Source: Azolla caroliniana (Eukaryota; Polypodiophyta). Taken from it: a DNA stretch of 64,000 bases. Shown here piece by piece: positions 53,909 through 64,000 of the stretch; positions within the stretch are counted from its first letter, which is position 1; every line of letters begins with the position of its first letter. Location: contig JBHGNT010000009.1 of assembly GCA_043228905.1 (NCBI GenBank), forward strand, positions 8,990,001-9,054,000. Direction: 5' to 3'. The position numbers and the translations under genes were made by a program. The notes beneath the pieces were generated by a model. It made no database searches and was not told the DNA's origin. It saw nothing but the letters and a program-made list of their open reading frames with translations.

Positions 53909-54344
53909 CATTCCGTCCAATTTCTGACAATGCGACCGAACCATGAGCGTAACCGCGAGACCCTCGGCGGCGATAGTCAAGGGGATTTTTAGAGAGGGCT
54001 ATCAAGGCGTGGGGCCGCGATAGTCCGGACACCCCAGAGGAACCCCACACGTGTACCATTGGTAGGAAATTTTGGTTCTTCGACAATGGAGGTTGTACGA
54101 TAACCGACATTAGCGGTCAGGCAAAGAAGCGGGCAGAGGAACATCTCAGGGCATGCAAAGTCCTTGGCCCCGATGAGGAGATTAGCAGCACCGTGGAGGC
54201 AGTCTCTTTCAACAACACCTTGGGAGAATTAAGGAAGGCGCTCGAAGAAGGCCTCAGTGAAGACCAGACGATTCCAGTTTGTTCGGAAAGGATGTACGAA
54301 GCCATTGTTGATGTTATTCCTTAGGGCCGGACAATGGCCTAACA

Positions 54345-54719
54345 CAAGGTGTCTACGGAAGACACTTCACCAAAGGGGTGTTACGGCGAGATAACTTAAG
54401 ACTCAACGATTAATCAGACTTTAATTGGTTACTTAGCAATATGGCATTAGACTTGATACACGCGTATGATAAAACAATTAGCACAAAATGGTAATCAACA
54501 CTTAAAGATAAAAAAAGAAGCTCTATTAATTATCCGTCCCAGTTTTACATTATAACCGGGCCTTTATATAGGTCACCGGTGCTGAGTACAAAATGGTGCC
54601 AACCGGCACCTGTTCAGAACCGGTCCAGATCCGGATCGGCATACCGATTCCGGTCCGTCTGTTCACGTCTCATAAACTACTTAATTATAATAGATTCTGA
54701 ATATATTATCCCTTTCACA
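54345..54719 (-). repeat. 3' LTR of Gypsy-4
   Basis: Minus-strand start TGTGAAAGGGATAATA after the purine-rich GGAGTTAAAGACTAGAA. TATA box in CCTATATAAAGGCCC near 54560. The end is near TAGACACC and is not exact. The first part is shared with the fragment at 47860-47940. Confidence 0.55.
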
Positions 54720-54862
54720 TTCTAGTCTTTAACTCCTTTGCCGACCGGGTAACACATGGCACGCCCGTGGGATAGTACCTTGTACGTCGAATCCCACTAT
54801 CCGGCCCTTAGCCTTCGTCCAAGATATCCCGAATACTCTGCTCCAAGGTGTCCAATGGTTCT

Positions 54863-57457
54863 TCAGGAATCTGTTGTTGTTGTTGTGGCTGTGGCTGTTG
54901 CTTCGGCTCCGGCTCCTCCGACTGTTGCTCCTTGGGTGGCGTCTGTTCGACTCTTGGTACCGGCGGTGATTCCTCCGTTTGTTAGCATGTAGCAGTCGTC
55001 GCCATCCTTCTGCTGGTTTTTCGCGTCCGCCCTTAGCAACTGGAACTCAGCTGTGTGCTTTGCCCATTTGTCCCACCATTGCATGGAGCTTTCGTCAATC
55101 AAGCATTTTGTCTTGTTCCTCCATGCCTGGACAATGAACTGGATCTGCTCAAGTCCCATCTTCGATTTGTCCTCCGCGGCTTGCCGTTCTTCCTTCAATT
55201 GCTTGATCAGCTCCACCGTGTCCGCCTCCTGCTCCGGGTAATGTGACAATTGGTTTTGGTAGGTGTTCTGCAACCTCTGCAATACCATTGTCACTCTTTT
55301 CTTTTCTTCATAATGCTGCTTTTGGAGCTCCATACGTTCCTATGCGGCTTCCTCCAGTAGCGTTGTTCTTTCAGCCCGTTCTTCAGCTGGCACTGTCTCG
55401 GCTTGATGAACTTCCTGCCGGAGCTCTGCCATCTTCTCTTGCTGCTTCTTATGCTCCGTATCCAGGTGCTTATAGTCCTGGTGTAGGTGCTCAAAATCAT
55501 CGGTCTTCTACTTCAGCTTCTGGTTGAGTTGCCGGCGAGCGCGGTTTTCCCGATCTTTCTGTTGACGGAGTTCTTCTTTAAGTCTTTCAATCTCCGTTTC
55601 TGCCATCCATCGCAGCTTATCCTTTTCTTGCAACACTTTCTCTTTCTCCTCCTTAAGCCGGTCATATGCCTAATGTCCTTTCCGCAGATTCTCTTATGCC
55701 CGGCGGAAGCTCTGAATAGTCTTTCTTTGTTCTTCTTCTGCCACTTTCTTCAAGTCCCTTTCTCGGGTGCGTAATGCTTCTTGTGCGGCCAGTTCATCTT
55801 TCAATTCGGCAAGCTCTTTCGCTTGCGCCGCCACTGTCTCCGGGACTGGTTCCGTCTCTGGTGTCTTATTACTATGCACAGGTGCTGGTGTGTCGTTATT
55901 ATGTACATCTACCGGAGTCACCGGTGCTTGCATATGTGGTTTGGTTAAGGCCATTTTGGCCAATTCCTCTGTGGCTAGGTCCAAGTCTTGTTCTAGGCTC
56001 TGGATCCTTGACCGGGCCGTCTCTAGTTCTCCGGGTGTGACTAGCAACCAGTCCATCTGTGCTTTCTCTTCCGCCTCTATGTAGTGCACCACTCCAGCAA
56101 TCTGTTCTCCAACCCACCGGAGCCATTGGCTGCCGGTGCCCTGTTGTTGCGTCTGCACGGAGGGTTGGCTGTTGGTTCCACTAGCCAGTGGTCGGTCTCG
56201 TCCGGTGGCGTCGAGCTGCAACTTTGTCTCTGGTTGGTGACCACTTTGCCATTCTGGTTCCAATTGCATCTCCGTTGGCCGCTCCTCCTCTGATTGTTGT
56301 TGACCTGCCGGTGGGGGAGGCAACTATACTCCCGACGCTTGAATTTCGGGTCTTGCCATATCCTGACCCGCCGATATAGCTTGTTGTGCAGGGAGCTTTG
56401 TGACCGGTTTCGGTTCCACCCTTGGTGCGGGATGCTCGGTGCGGGTTAGAGGCGTTCCATCCTTCTTTGGGTCTGAACGCTCCCCGGCCAGTTCTGCGGT
56501 GCTTGCCTTTTGGCGCCGCTGGAGGTGCTCTAACGGTTCCTCCTCTGCTTCCTCCTCCTGAGTCCCGAAGTTGATTTTTGCTGCCAAGGGGTTCGGCTCT
56601 TGTTGAACCGGTCGGTGAAATCTGATCTTGATTGGCCGTGCCGGTGTCTCCTCTTGCGTTTCTACCAACCGCTTGCTATTGGCGTGCTCTTTTGCCGCCT
56701 TGTCCGTGTCGGCCGCCTTCCCTTTGGGTGCCTTAGAGGTCAACAACTGTTGTCATTTCGAAGCCGTTTTCGGGGTGCCTTTGGTCGTTCTCCCCCACTT
56801 CGTGGTCTTGACGGGCTCAATAGGTGGTGCCAATAGGGTGAGCCACTGCGCCACTATAGTTCATATTTTCCGACCCTCCTCGCCTCTTACAGAATTGATG
56901 GCCGCACAGAGGCCGTCCGCAATCAGTACCGGCCAGTCCACCTTCACGCCTTCATACGTTGCTATGACTAAGCCGGCTCGGTTTTGAGGCATGCACGGGG
57001 GTCGAGGGTATACATGTCCAAATTCATGGCGCACACGAGCAATCTCTCTAAATAATGTATCTTCGCCGCCCTATGTCCTGTAGGCCTTGTTGGCCAGAGA
57101 GTATTTGCCAAAATATTTTTGGAGCTGCTCCGGGGTAGGGTTCTCGATAGTGAAGATGCCCCCCTCCGGAAGGCCATCAAAGCATGGATGGCCTCCTCTG
57201 TGATCAGCTCTATGTCGATTTCCTTTACTATCTTCTCCGCCTCCCGGTGCGGTGGCGCCTCCATGATCGTGAGGAAACCTTCTAACCCGTGTTACCTTAG
57301 CCACTTCTTGGCTGCTTGAGAGAGTGCTTGGCAGTCCATGGCTTCTTCGAGGTTGGTGAGCGCTGGTGAGGGATGTGTGTGAGGAGGCTCTGTGTGCGTG
57401 GGCTCGCGTCTGATGATCTTCAATCACTTGTCTACGTTTGTGCTCCTCTGTTCGCAA
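54863..57457 (-). pseudogene. Gypsy-4 extra ORF (post-integrase coiled-coil protein)
   Basis: A series of minus-strand open stretches (57457-57071, 57264-56968, 56746-56324, 56323-55694, 55333-54863) reads as one degraded protein of roughly 800 residues. The N-terminal globular part includes FTIENPTPEQLQKYFGKYSL, then HEFGHVYPRP and VATYEGVKVDWPVLIADGL-like text. A Pro/Gln/Glu-rich linker follows, then a long heptad-like coiled coil (LEQDLDLATEELAKMAL; ELAELKDELAAQEALRTRER; ELQKQHYEEKKRVTMVLQRL), ending in ATATATTTTTDS. It has no retroviral enzyme motif and no membrane segment. The position after integrase is where Athila-type elements carry an env-like gene. Function unknown. Confidence 0.6.
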
Positions 57458-57767
57458 AATGTGAAGACCTCTATGCGGTGGGGGTTTTCTTGCTGCATGT
57501 TGGCGCCTGTTTTTCTTTCCCGCACGTGTGCACGTCGTGTACTAGAATAGAATGAAGTGCCATGTGGTGGCGGTTTAATACGCTATTAATAGCCCACTAC
57601 GTACCTTTTCAAAGTGCCTGTTCACTCCTTGTTCTTGCATGTGTCCGTTCACACCTCGCCCTTGCATGATTTACTTTTATTTGATTTGATTTGTTTTTTT
57701 ATTTTTAATAAAACTGTTTGGTTAATTCGCATCCGGTCCCACTGGACCCCTATCCGAATTGTGGGAC

Positions 57768-60710
57768 TTACCGGCCGATTGATTGCGCGTCGTTCTTGCC
57801 ATTTGCCGGCTCGTGCTCCCTCTTACCGGCTTCGCGCTTGCCATTTGCTAAACGTGTTGCCGTCTCTTCCGACTTATCGGTATTTGGTTCTATGTCGGCC
57901 TTTACTTGTTCAAATGGGTTTCTTGGCATGGGTCCATTGTATGGTTTGAGTCGGAACCCATTGACCCATTTACCCAGAACCTTGCCGGCGAGTGTCCCTA
58001 ACTGGTAGGAACCGTTGAACTCACGCGTGATCCAGTATGGCCCGGTCCACCGAAACCGTAGCTTCCCCGGCATCTTACCCATCCGGATCTGGAATACTAG
58101 TACCGGTTTACTGATTCCGAACATCTTTTCGTTCCCTTTTCGGTGACGATCCACGAACGTTTTCCTTCGCCGCTGCTCAAGTTCGAGGTGCATGATGCTG
58201 GCTAGCCGGTGTTCTTCCAATTCGCACAACGCGGCTAACAGGATCGCTTCTAATTCCTTCTCATTTAGGCGTTCCCGAATCTGTATTCGTAAACTCGGTA
58301 CCTAGAACTCGACCGGCATCACTGCCTCCAATCCGAATGCTAGGCGAAACGGTGTTGTGCGGATACTTGTCTTATATGCCGTTCGATAAGCCTAGAGTGC
58401 ACTGTGTAGCTTTGTATCCCAATCCGTCCGGTTCTCATTGACGATTTTTCGAAGGATGTTCTGTAGTGTTTTATTTGTTGACTTGGCTAATTTGTTGGCT
58501 TGCGGATAATAGGGAGTGCTCCATTTATGCACCACCGCATAGAATGTCGTCAAACTTTCCACCACTTGCCCTAAGAAGTGGCCACCTTGGTCACTTATTA
58601 GCTCTATTGGACATCCATACCGGCACCAGATGTATTCATATAAAAAATTTGCCGTTGATGCCACGGTGTTGTCGCGTAGTGCTTTGGCTTCCACCCATTT
58701 TGTGCAATAATCCGTAGCGACAATCACGTACCGGTTGCCGGTTCTCATTGTTGGTGGTTTGAATGGACATACAAAATCCAGTCCCCATTTCTGAAATGGT
58801 TCTAACGGTAGCACGGGCTGGTGAGGCATCCTGGCTTGTTTGGTTGGTTGGCCCATTCGTTGACATAGGTCACATTCTTTAGCGTACCGGATTGCATCCT
58901 TCAATGTTGTTGGCCACCATAGTACACTCTGCCATATTTTCCTTGCCGTAGCGTCTCCGGCATAATGTCCTCCAGCAACTCCGTAGTGTGCTTCGCGCAA
59001 TATTATGTCCTTTTCGTCGCTGCGCACTGCACGCCGCCATATGCCATCCGCGCCTTTGTGGTACAATGTGTCCTGTAATAGAAAGAAGTGTCGGCTTTGA
59101 ACAGCTAAGCGTTTCCTCTCGTCTCTGTTCATCTCCTCCGGAGGTAAGCCGGTGCTCAGAAATTGGTGCATGTTGGTGAACCACTTGTCTTCCTCTGCGA
59201 CCGTACCATCCGTTGTCGTTTCTGCTGTGACTCTAAATAGCTCTGCATCCGGGAAATCGTTTGGGACGCCGTCACCGGTTTCGCCGAAATCTAACCAGCT
59301 CAAATAGTTTGCTACTGCATGTTGTATGCCGGGTCCGTGGAATCTCTCGAACTTGAATTCTTGTAATAGTAACGTCCACCGGGCCAACTTATCAGTGAGT
59401 GATGCTTTGGACACCAAATAGAGGAGCGCCGAATGATCTACGTGAAAGGAAAATTTCCTTCCCAACAGATAGTGTCTAAACTTGGTGACACTGTAGATCA
59501 TGCCCAAGGCCTCTCTTTCCGTTGTGGAATAATTACGTTCTGCTTGGGATAGCTTCCGACTGGCATAATACACTGGCCGGTACCACTTCGGTTCTGTAAG
59601 TTGCATAAGCGCGCTCCCGATTGCGATGTCGGGCGCGTCAACGAACACATGGAACTCTTTAGACCAATCCAGAGGTTGCACCACCGGTGCTTGTGACAAT
59701 AGTACTTTTAGTTCCCGGTAAGCTTTGTCTTCTGTGTCCGTCCATTGGAACGGTGTCCAATGTACCGCAACATGCAATGGTGTAGCCAGGTTTGCCAAAT
59801 ACCAGAGCATTCGGCTGTGCCACCGAATTTGTCCTAAGAACCGGCTTAATGCCGGTGCCTCCAAAATAGCTTTGACCTTGTCCGGATCCACTACAATACC
59901 GTCCTTGCTGACAATGTGGCCAAGTAACGCTCCGCTGGACACTCCGAACACGCATTTTGCCGGGTTAAGGCTTAGCCGGTAAACCCTACATTTCTCCAGA
60001 CATAGTCGGAGGTGCTGAAGGTGATCCCCTTCTCGGCTATAAACAACGAAGTCATCCAAGAACACCTGCATGAATGCTAGAATGAATTCTTTGAAAATCT
60101 CCATGATGATCCGCTGGAAAGTTGTCGGTGTTGTTTTCAGTTCGAACATCATAACTACAACAACAAAGACTCCCCATTCGGTGACAAAAGCGGTTTTCTC
60201 CTGGTCGTCGGGGTGCATCCGGATCTGATTATAGCTGCTGAAACCGTCTAGAAAACTGTACACCTCATGACCTGCGACCGCATCCAAGACTCCATCCATG
60301 AATGGAAGTGGAAAGGCGTTCGTTACCGTAGCCGCATTCAATTTCCGGTAGTCGACGCAAACTCTTGTCTTATCGTTCTTTTTTGGAACTACGACTATCG
60401 GACTGAGCCATGTGGCTTTTTTTACCGATCGGATGAGGCCAACCCTTAGCAACTTGTCAATTTCTTCTTTGACTTTTGCTGCGTAATTCGGGTTCATCCG
60501 GTAACGTCGTTGCACTACCGGTTTGGTGTCTTTACTCAGATGTATCTAGTGTTGATACAACCGAGGATTGAGTCCCCGCATGTCCTCATAGGACCAGGAG
60601 AACACATCGCGAAATTCTTTTAGGAGTGTGATCATTGCCGTTTTGTTCTCCGGGGTCATTTCCTTGGCGATGTGAACCGGTCTTGCGTCCTCTATGGTAC
60701 CTAGGATTAC
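57768..60710 (-). pseudogene. Gypsy-4 pol: RT, RNase H, integrase
   Basis: A 707-codon open stretch (60515-58392) holds RT (VCVDYRKLNAATVTNAFPLP; catalytic FLDDFVVYS near 60062), RNase H (EFHVFVDAPDIAIGSALMQL; FSFHVDHSALLYLVSKA) and integrase (zinc region with H..H and CDLCQRM; WGLDFVCPFK; IELISDQGGHFL; PYYPQANKLAKSTNKTLQ). The third catalytic residue, Glu in GLAES of relatives, reads Lys here. Stops: TAG at 60546 upstream of RT and TAG at 58392 within HSALWAYRT. The tail 58229-57768 carries KLRFRWTGPYWI and GKWVNGFRLKPYNGPMP. It is inactive as it stands. Confidence 0.85.
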
Positions 60711-61568
60711 TGTTGGGAGACAGGTCCCTCCGGATGGGAAGGGAGAAAAACAGTGCCGGATGAACAAACTCGGCCGAGGCCGAAACCGTATGAGGAGGAC
60801 CCGGCTACGGAGAGCCGGATGGTACAGGCCCGGTATGAACCGGATGAGGAGTACCCTGCTACGGAGAGCCAGATGGTGGAGGCCCGGTATGAACCGGATG
60901 AGGAATACTCGGCTACGGAGAGCCGGATGGTGCAAGCCCGGTATGAACCGGATGAGGAGTACTCGGCTACGGAGAGCCGGATGGTGCAGGCCCGGTATTA
61001 ACCGGATGAGGAGTACCCGGCTACGGAGAGCCGGATGGTGCAGGCCCGGTGTGAACCGGATGAGGAGTACCTGGCTACGGAGAGCCGGATGACGCAGACC
61101 CGGTGCGAATCGGAGGAAGAGACATATTCGTAAATATGTTTCTAAGAGCCCATCGAGGCTACATTTGTAAATAGCCGAAAAGTCATATTAGTATAAATAT
61201 GACTTAGGGCAAACTTTATGTGTTGTTGTCATTTTTCCTTGTTGGTGCAAGAAGAAGAGAGAGTGCGTAATTGTACAGAGAGAGAGAGAGAGACGAGGTC
61301 ATTGCCTCTGTTGTAACCGCCGCCTGTGGCGAAGATCTATGAGCACGAGGTCGTTGCCTCAGTGAACTCACTGTTGTATATTCCTACATAGTGACAGTTT
61401 GCAGCCTGTGGGCTGCCGTGGTTTTTCCCCTAGTTTGGGGTTTTCCACGTAAACCTCCTGTGTATTCTCTCCTTCTTTGTGTCGCATTTTATTTCTCGTT
61501 TTTTTGTGTATCATTCTAACCTCGGTTGTGGCCGAGCGTTGCGCATAAAGAACGTTGCGTTCCCTACA
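60711..61568 (+). repeat. 5' LTR of Copia-D
   Basis: TGTTGGGAGACAGGTCCC to TCCCTACA, 858 bp. TATA box in AGTATAAATATGAC near 61190. The U3 part is enlarged by a 54-bp tandem array. Otherwise similar to 792-1344. Confidence 0.85.
60785..61120 (+). repeat. 54-bp tandem array in the Copia-D LTR (six units)
   Basis: CTACGGAGAGCC recurs at 60805, 60859, 60913, 60967, 61021 and 61075, an exact 54-bp period. Each unit contains CCGGATGAGGAGTACC and GATGGTGCAGGCCCGGT. It lies upstream of the TATA box in U3, where LTR enhancers reside. Copia-A has only a degenerate single equivalent. Confidence 0.95.
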
Positions 61569-61598
61569 AGTGGTATCAGAGCGAAATCGACACAGAAA

Positions 61599-64000
61599 AT
61601 GGACGAATCGTTTGGGGGCATGTTCAAGCTCACCGGCTCCAACTATTTAGTGTGGAAGTCGAAGATGAGGGACATGCTTGTTGTTAAAGACCTTTGGCTG
61701 CCGGTTCAGTTCGGGGACAAGAGACCGAACAAAATCGACGCCGCGATATGGGAGGTGATGCACATGAAGACAACGGCGTACATACGGTGCTTCATTGACA
61801 TGAGCCTATACAACAACTTCAATGAAGAGAGCAAGGCTCATGAGCTCTGAGAGAAGATCGGCATAATGTTTCAGAACAAAAATGCTGTCAATCAGGTGTC
61901 GGTATTCCGGAAGCTAGTAAGACTCCGGTACCAAGATGGCTCCAGCATGGCGGAGCACATGAATGCCTTCCAGGGGCTAATCCACCAGGCAACTTCATTG
62001 GAAGTACCTCTCGCGGATGAGGTACTAGCGCTGCTCCTGCTCGGTTCCCTCCCGGATAGCTGGGAGATGTTGGTTGTCACATTGGGCAATGCCAGGCCGG
62101 AAGGAAAACGGCTATCCCTAGCAAGAGTAAAGTCGAGCTTACTAGATGAGGAGGCGCGTCGGAAAGATAAAGATACGAGCTCCGACTCCAAGGCGCTCCT
62201 TACCGAATCGGAACGCGGAAGACATAGAAACCATAGTCCCCAGAACCGGGAGAAGTCGGGGACACGGTCAAAGTCAAGGGGGAGGCCCACTTGCTTCTAT
62301 TGCGGCAAACCGGGTCACTTCCAAAAGAACTGTCGGCATTTCCGTAAAGACAAGGAAACCGACAGTACCGATTCGAAGCAAACCCCGGATCGGAACGGTA
62401 AAGACCGGAGAGGGCCGGACCGGAAGGGAACGACGGCAATCGCGGCAAGTGAAGAAGAGTTGATGCTCATCACCGAGGAGAGTGAGATAAACCTTGCCGG
62501 CGACGAGATGACCTAGGTGGTAGACTCCGGAGCATCGTTCCATCTTACCCCGGACCGGAAATGCTTCTCATCCTACTCAGCTGGTGATCACGGCTGTGTC
62601 TGGATGGGGAATGAAGGTACATGCCGAATTGTCGGCATAGGAGACGTGTGGCTGTCGACACCAACCAGATGCAAGTTGCTGCTGAAGGATGTACGACACG
62701 TTCCGGAGGTTCGACTGAACTTGATATCAGCCGGTCGGCTAGATGATGAAGGCTACACGGGTAGCATCCGGAACGGTGTCATGAAATTCAGCAAAGGTAG
62801 CTTGATTGTGGCTCGGGCCCGGAAGGTAAACACACTGTACCTGATGAATGCCCGGTTATGTCCGGAAGAAGTGAACGTGGCATCCGACACTGCCGGTGAG
62901 CTGTAGCACAAGAGACTGTGTCATATGAGCGAGAAGGGGATGAAGAGGCTTGCAGACGACAACCTCATTCCAGTAAAGAACGTGCACTTAGAGAAGTGCA
63001 TTGATTGTCTGGCCGGTAAGCAGAACCGGACCTCTTTCCGACCAAGGCCACCGATGAGACGTAATGCACCACTGGAGTTGGTGCATACGGATGTGTGTCA
63101 AGTAGACACGAAGTCACATGCCGGAGCGCAGTACTTCGTGACGTTCATAGATGACCACAGCCGGAAGCTGTGGGCCACACCGTTGAAGACGAAGGATCAG
63201 GTGTTATCTGTCTTCAAAGAGCTCCACGCGAGAGTGGAAAGAGAAACCGGCCGGAAGCTGAAGGCGGTTCGAGCAGATAACGGAGGAGAGTACCGGGGGC
63301 AGTTCGAGGAGTACTGCTGCTCGAAGGGAATCCGGCTCGAATTTACCGTGCCGAAGATGCCGGAACTAAACGGACTGGCCGAGAGGATGAACCGGACCAT
63401 AATGGAGAGGGTCCGGAGTATGCTAGCGCATGCAAAACTACCCAAGAAGTTTTGGGCTAAGGCACTGTCGACGGCGACATATGTGATAAATAGATCACCC
63501 TCAGTACCCTTGGACGGAGACACGCCACAGAGAGTGTGGACCGGTAAGGAAGTATCCTACCGGTATCTGAAGGTGTTCGGGTGTCTCGCGTACGTGCATG
63601 TAGCTAAGGACCGGAGAGGAAAGCTAGATCCAAAGACCCGGCCATGCATATTCCTCGGTTACGGTGACGATGAGTTTGGCTATCGAGTGTGGGACCCGGT
63701 CGACAAGAAGGTATTCCGGAGTCGAGATATTATCTTTATGGAGAACAAGACGCTCGCCGACTGGGAGTCGGAGAAGAAGATAATGAACTCCGAGTCGACC
63801 GGTAAGGATCGACTCTACGATGAGCAAACCCAACCGGCAAGAGACCGGTTAGCACTTGAGGGACCAGACGGTTACGGTGAGGACACCGAACGGGCTGAAG
63901 AAGAAGTAGAGGAAGCTGAAACCGGAACCGACCAAGACCCCGAATCGGATTTGGATGAAGAGCAGATGGATGAGCCGGTCACCGAAGCCCAGAGAGAGAA
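61599..64000 (+). pseudogene. Copia-D gag-pol (three nonsense codons, otherwise in frame)
   Basis: From the ATG at 61599: gag (FKLTGSNYLVWKSKMRDMLV; LLGSLPDSWEMLVVTLGNAR), CCHC knuckle CFYCGKPGHFQKNC near 62291-62332, protease VVDSGASFHLTPDRK at 62517, GAG-pre-integrase HKRLCHMSEKGMKRL with CIDCLAGK, integrase HTDVC, FIDDHSRKLWATPL, RADNGGEYRG and LNGLAERMNRTI with its D-D-E residues. Then FGCLAYVHVAKDRRGKLDPK and an acidic linker to the window end. Stops are TGA 61848-61850, TAG 62514-62516 and TAG 62904-62906. From 62907 to 64000 the frame is open. RT and RNase H should follow outside. Confidence 0.9.

Larger units (their letters stand above)
51342..54343 (+). mobile_element. Gypsy-3: Ty3/gypsy element, 5' LTR, gag and protease, interrupted by Gypsy-4
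   Basis: LTR 51342-52080 (TGTTGTGGAGAAAACC to CACGACA) is followed by a primer-site-like string TGGTGAACCCGACGTG at 52085-52100, then gag and a protease-like ORF. It starts within the Copia-C LTR (left flank TCCGG at 51337-51341). The element stops at about 54343, where the Gypsy-4 3' LTR begins. RT, integrase and the second LTR should continue right of Gypsy-4, outside the window. Confidence 0.7.
54344..60710 (-). mobile_element. Gypsy-4: Ty3/gypsy element with extra ORF after integrase, interrupted by Copia-D
   Basis: On the minus strand: partial pol start (60710-60546), RT, RNase H and integrase (60515-57768), an extra coiled-coil ORF region (57457-54863), then a 3' LTR (54719-about 54345). 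Copia-D inserted at 60710/60711, so gag, protease and the 5' LTR lie outside the window. The element sits inside Gypsy-3. Pol carries several nonsense mutations and a substituted integrase catalytic residue. Confidence 0.8.
60711..64000 (+). mobile_element. Copia-D: Ty1/copia element, 5' LTR to integrase (runs off window)
   Basis: LTR 60711-61568, primer site TGGTATCAGAGC at 61571-61582, gag from 61599, then protease, integrase and an acidic linker reaching the window end. It is inserted in Gypsy-4 pol (left flank ATTAC). Same family as Copia-A at the left edge, in opposite orientation. It carries three nonsense codons, all at Trp positions, and otherwise keeps one frame for 2.4 kb. Confidence 0.9.

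Noticed and set aside
55694-56323. 209-codon frame considered as a host coiled-coil gene
   Set aside because: Neighbouring frames and its position between integrase and LTR show it is part of the Gypsy-4 extra ORF.

Overview
This window looks like nuclear DNA of a land plant with a large, transposon-rich genome. Three spliced plant-type genes with long introns sit in a gene-bearing island at about 9-33 kb. The flanks (0-5 kb and 33-64 kb) are almost entirely retrotransposons in nested order. A gymnosperm or another large-genome lineage is plausible, but the sequence alone does not prove it.

Gene island. (1) A five-exon plant cysteine oxidase gene (+, 9210-12103), the enzyme class that oxidises N-terminal Cys in oxygen sensing. 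Its first intron holds a broken LINE. (2) A two-exon gene (+, 15548-19316) for a 232-residue His-rich membrane protein resembling NicO/RcnA-type metal transporters. Its 3-kb intron holds GA/TA microsatellites, a tRNA-like sequence and a diverged duplication. (3) A twelve-coding-exon PEX14-like peroxin gene (-, 21919-31115) whose exon phases all agree, giving 568 residues. Its introns hold LINE pieces, a hAT-like MITE, a minisatellite and a foldback element. Four short hAT-like elements with 8-bp target duplications lie in or beside the island, as does an inverted-repeat element carrying a Gypsy integrase fragment.

Left flank. Part of a minus-strand Copia element (1-1344) abuts an L1-type LINE on the minus strand, which is itself interrupted by a plus-strand LINE 3' portion. 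Next come a 153-bp coding-like tandem repeat and degenerate LTR-like sequence.

Right flank. A chromodomain Gypsy element (34317-45221, +) has split a minus-strand LINE into 33.3-34.3 kb and 45.2-46.4 kb. Its primer-binding site is complementary to its own predicted RNA 5' end, which suggests Tf1/sushi-type self-priming. A young Copia element (37254-42419, -) with LTRs that read as identical, a perfect 5-bp TSD and an uninterrupted 1428-codon ORF sits inside its reverse transcriptase. From 46.4 kb to the window end there is a nest: Copia-B, then Copia-C (-), whose LTR was entered by Gypsy-3 (+), entered by Gypsy-4 (-, with an extra coiled-coil ORF after integrase), entered by Copia-D (+), which runs off the window. 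Copia-D and the Copia at the left edge belong to one family in opposite orientation.

The genes show no operon-like relationship and are independent nuclear genes. Most transposon ORFs are dead through nonsense mutations and frameshifts. All exon boundaries were placed by eye from splice consensus, phase and remembered family similarity. No search was run.
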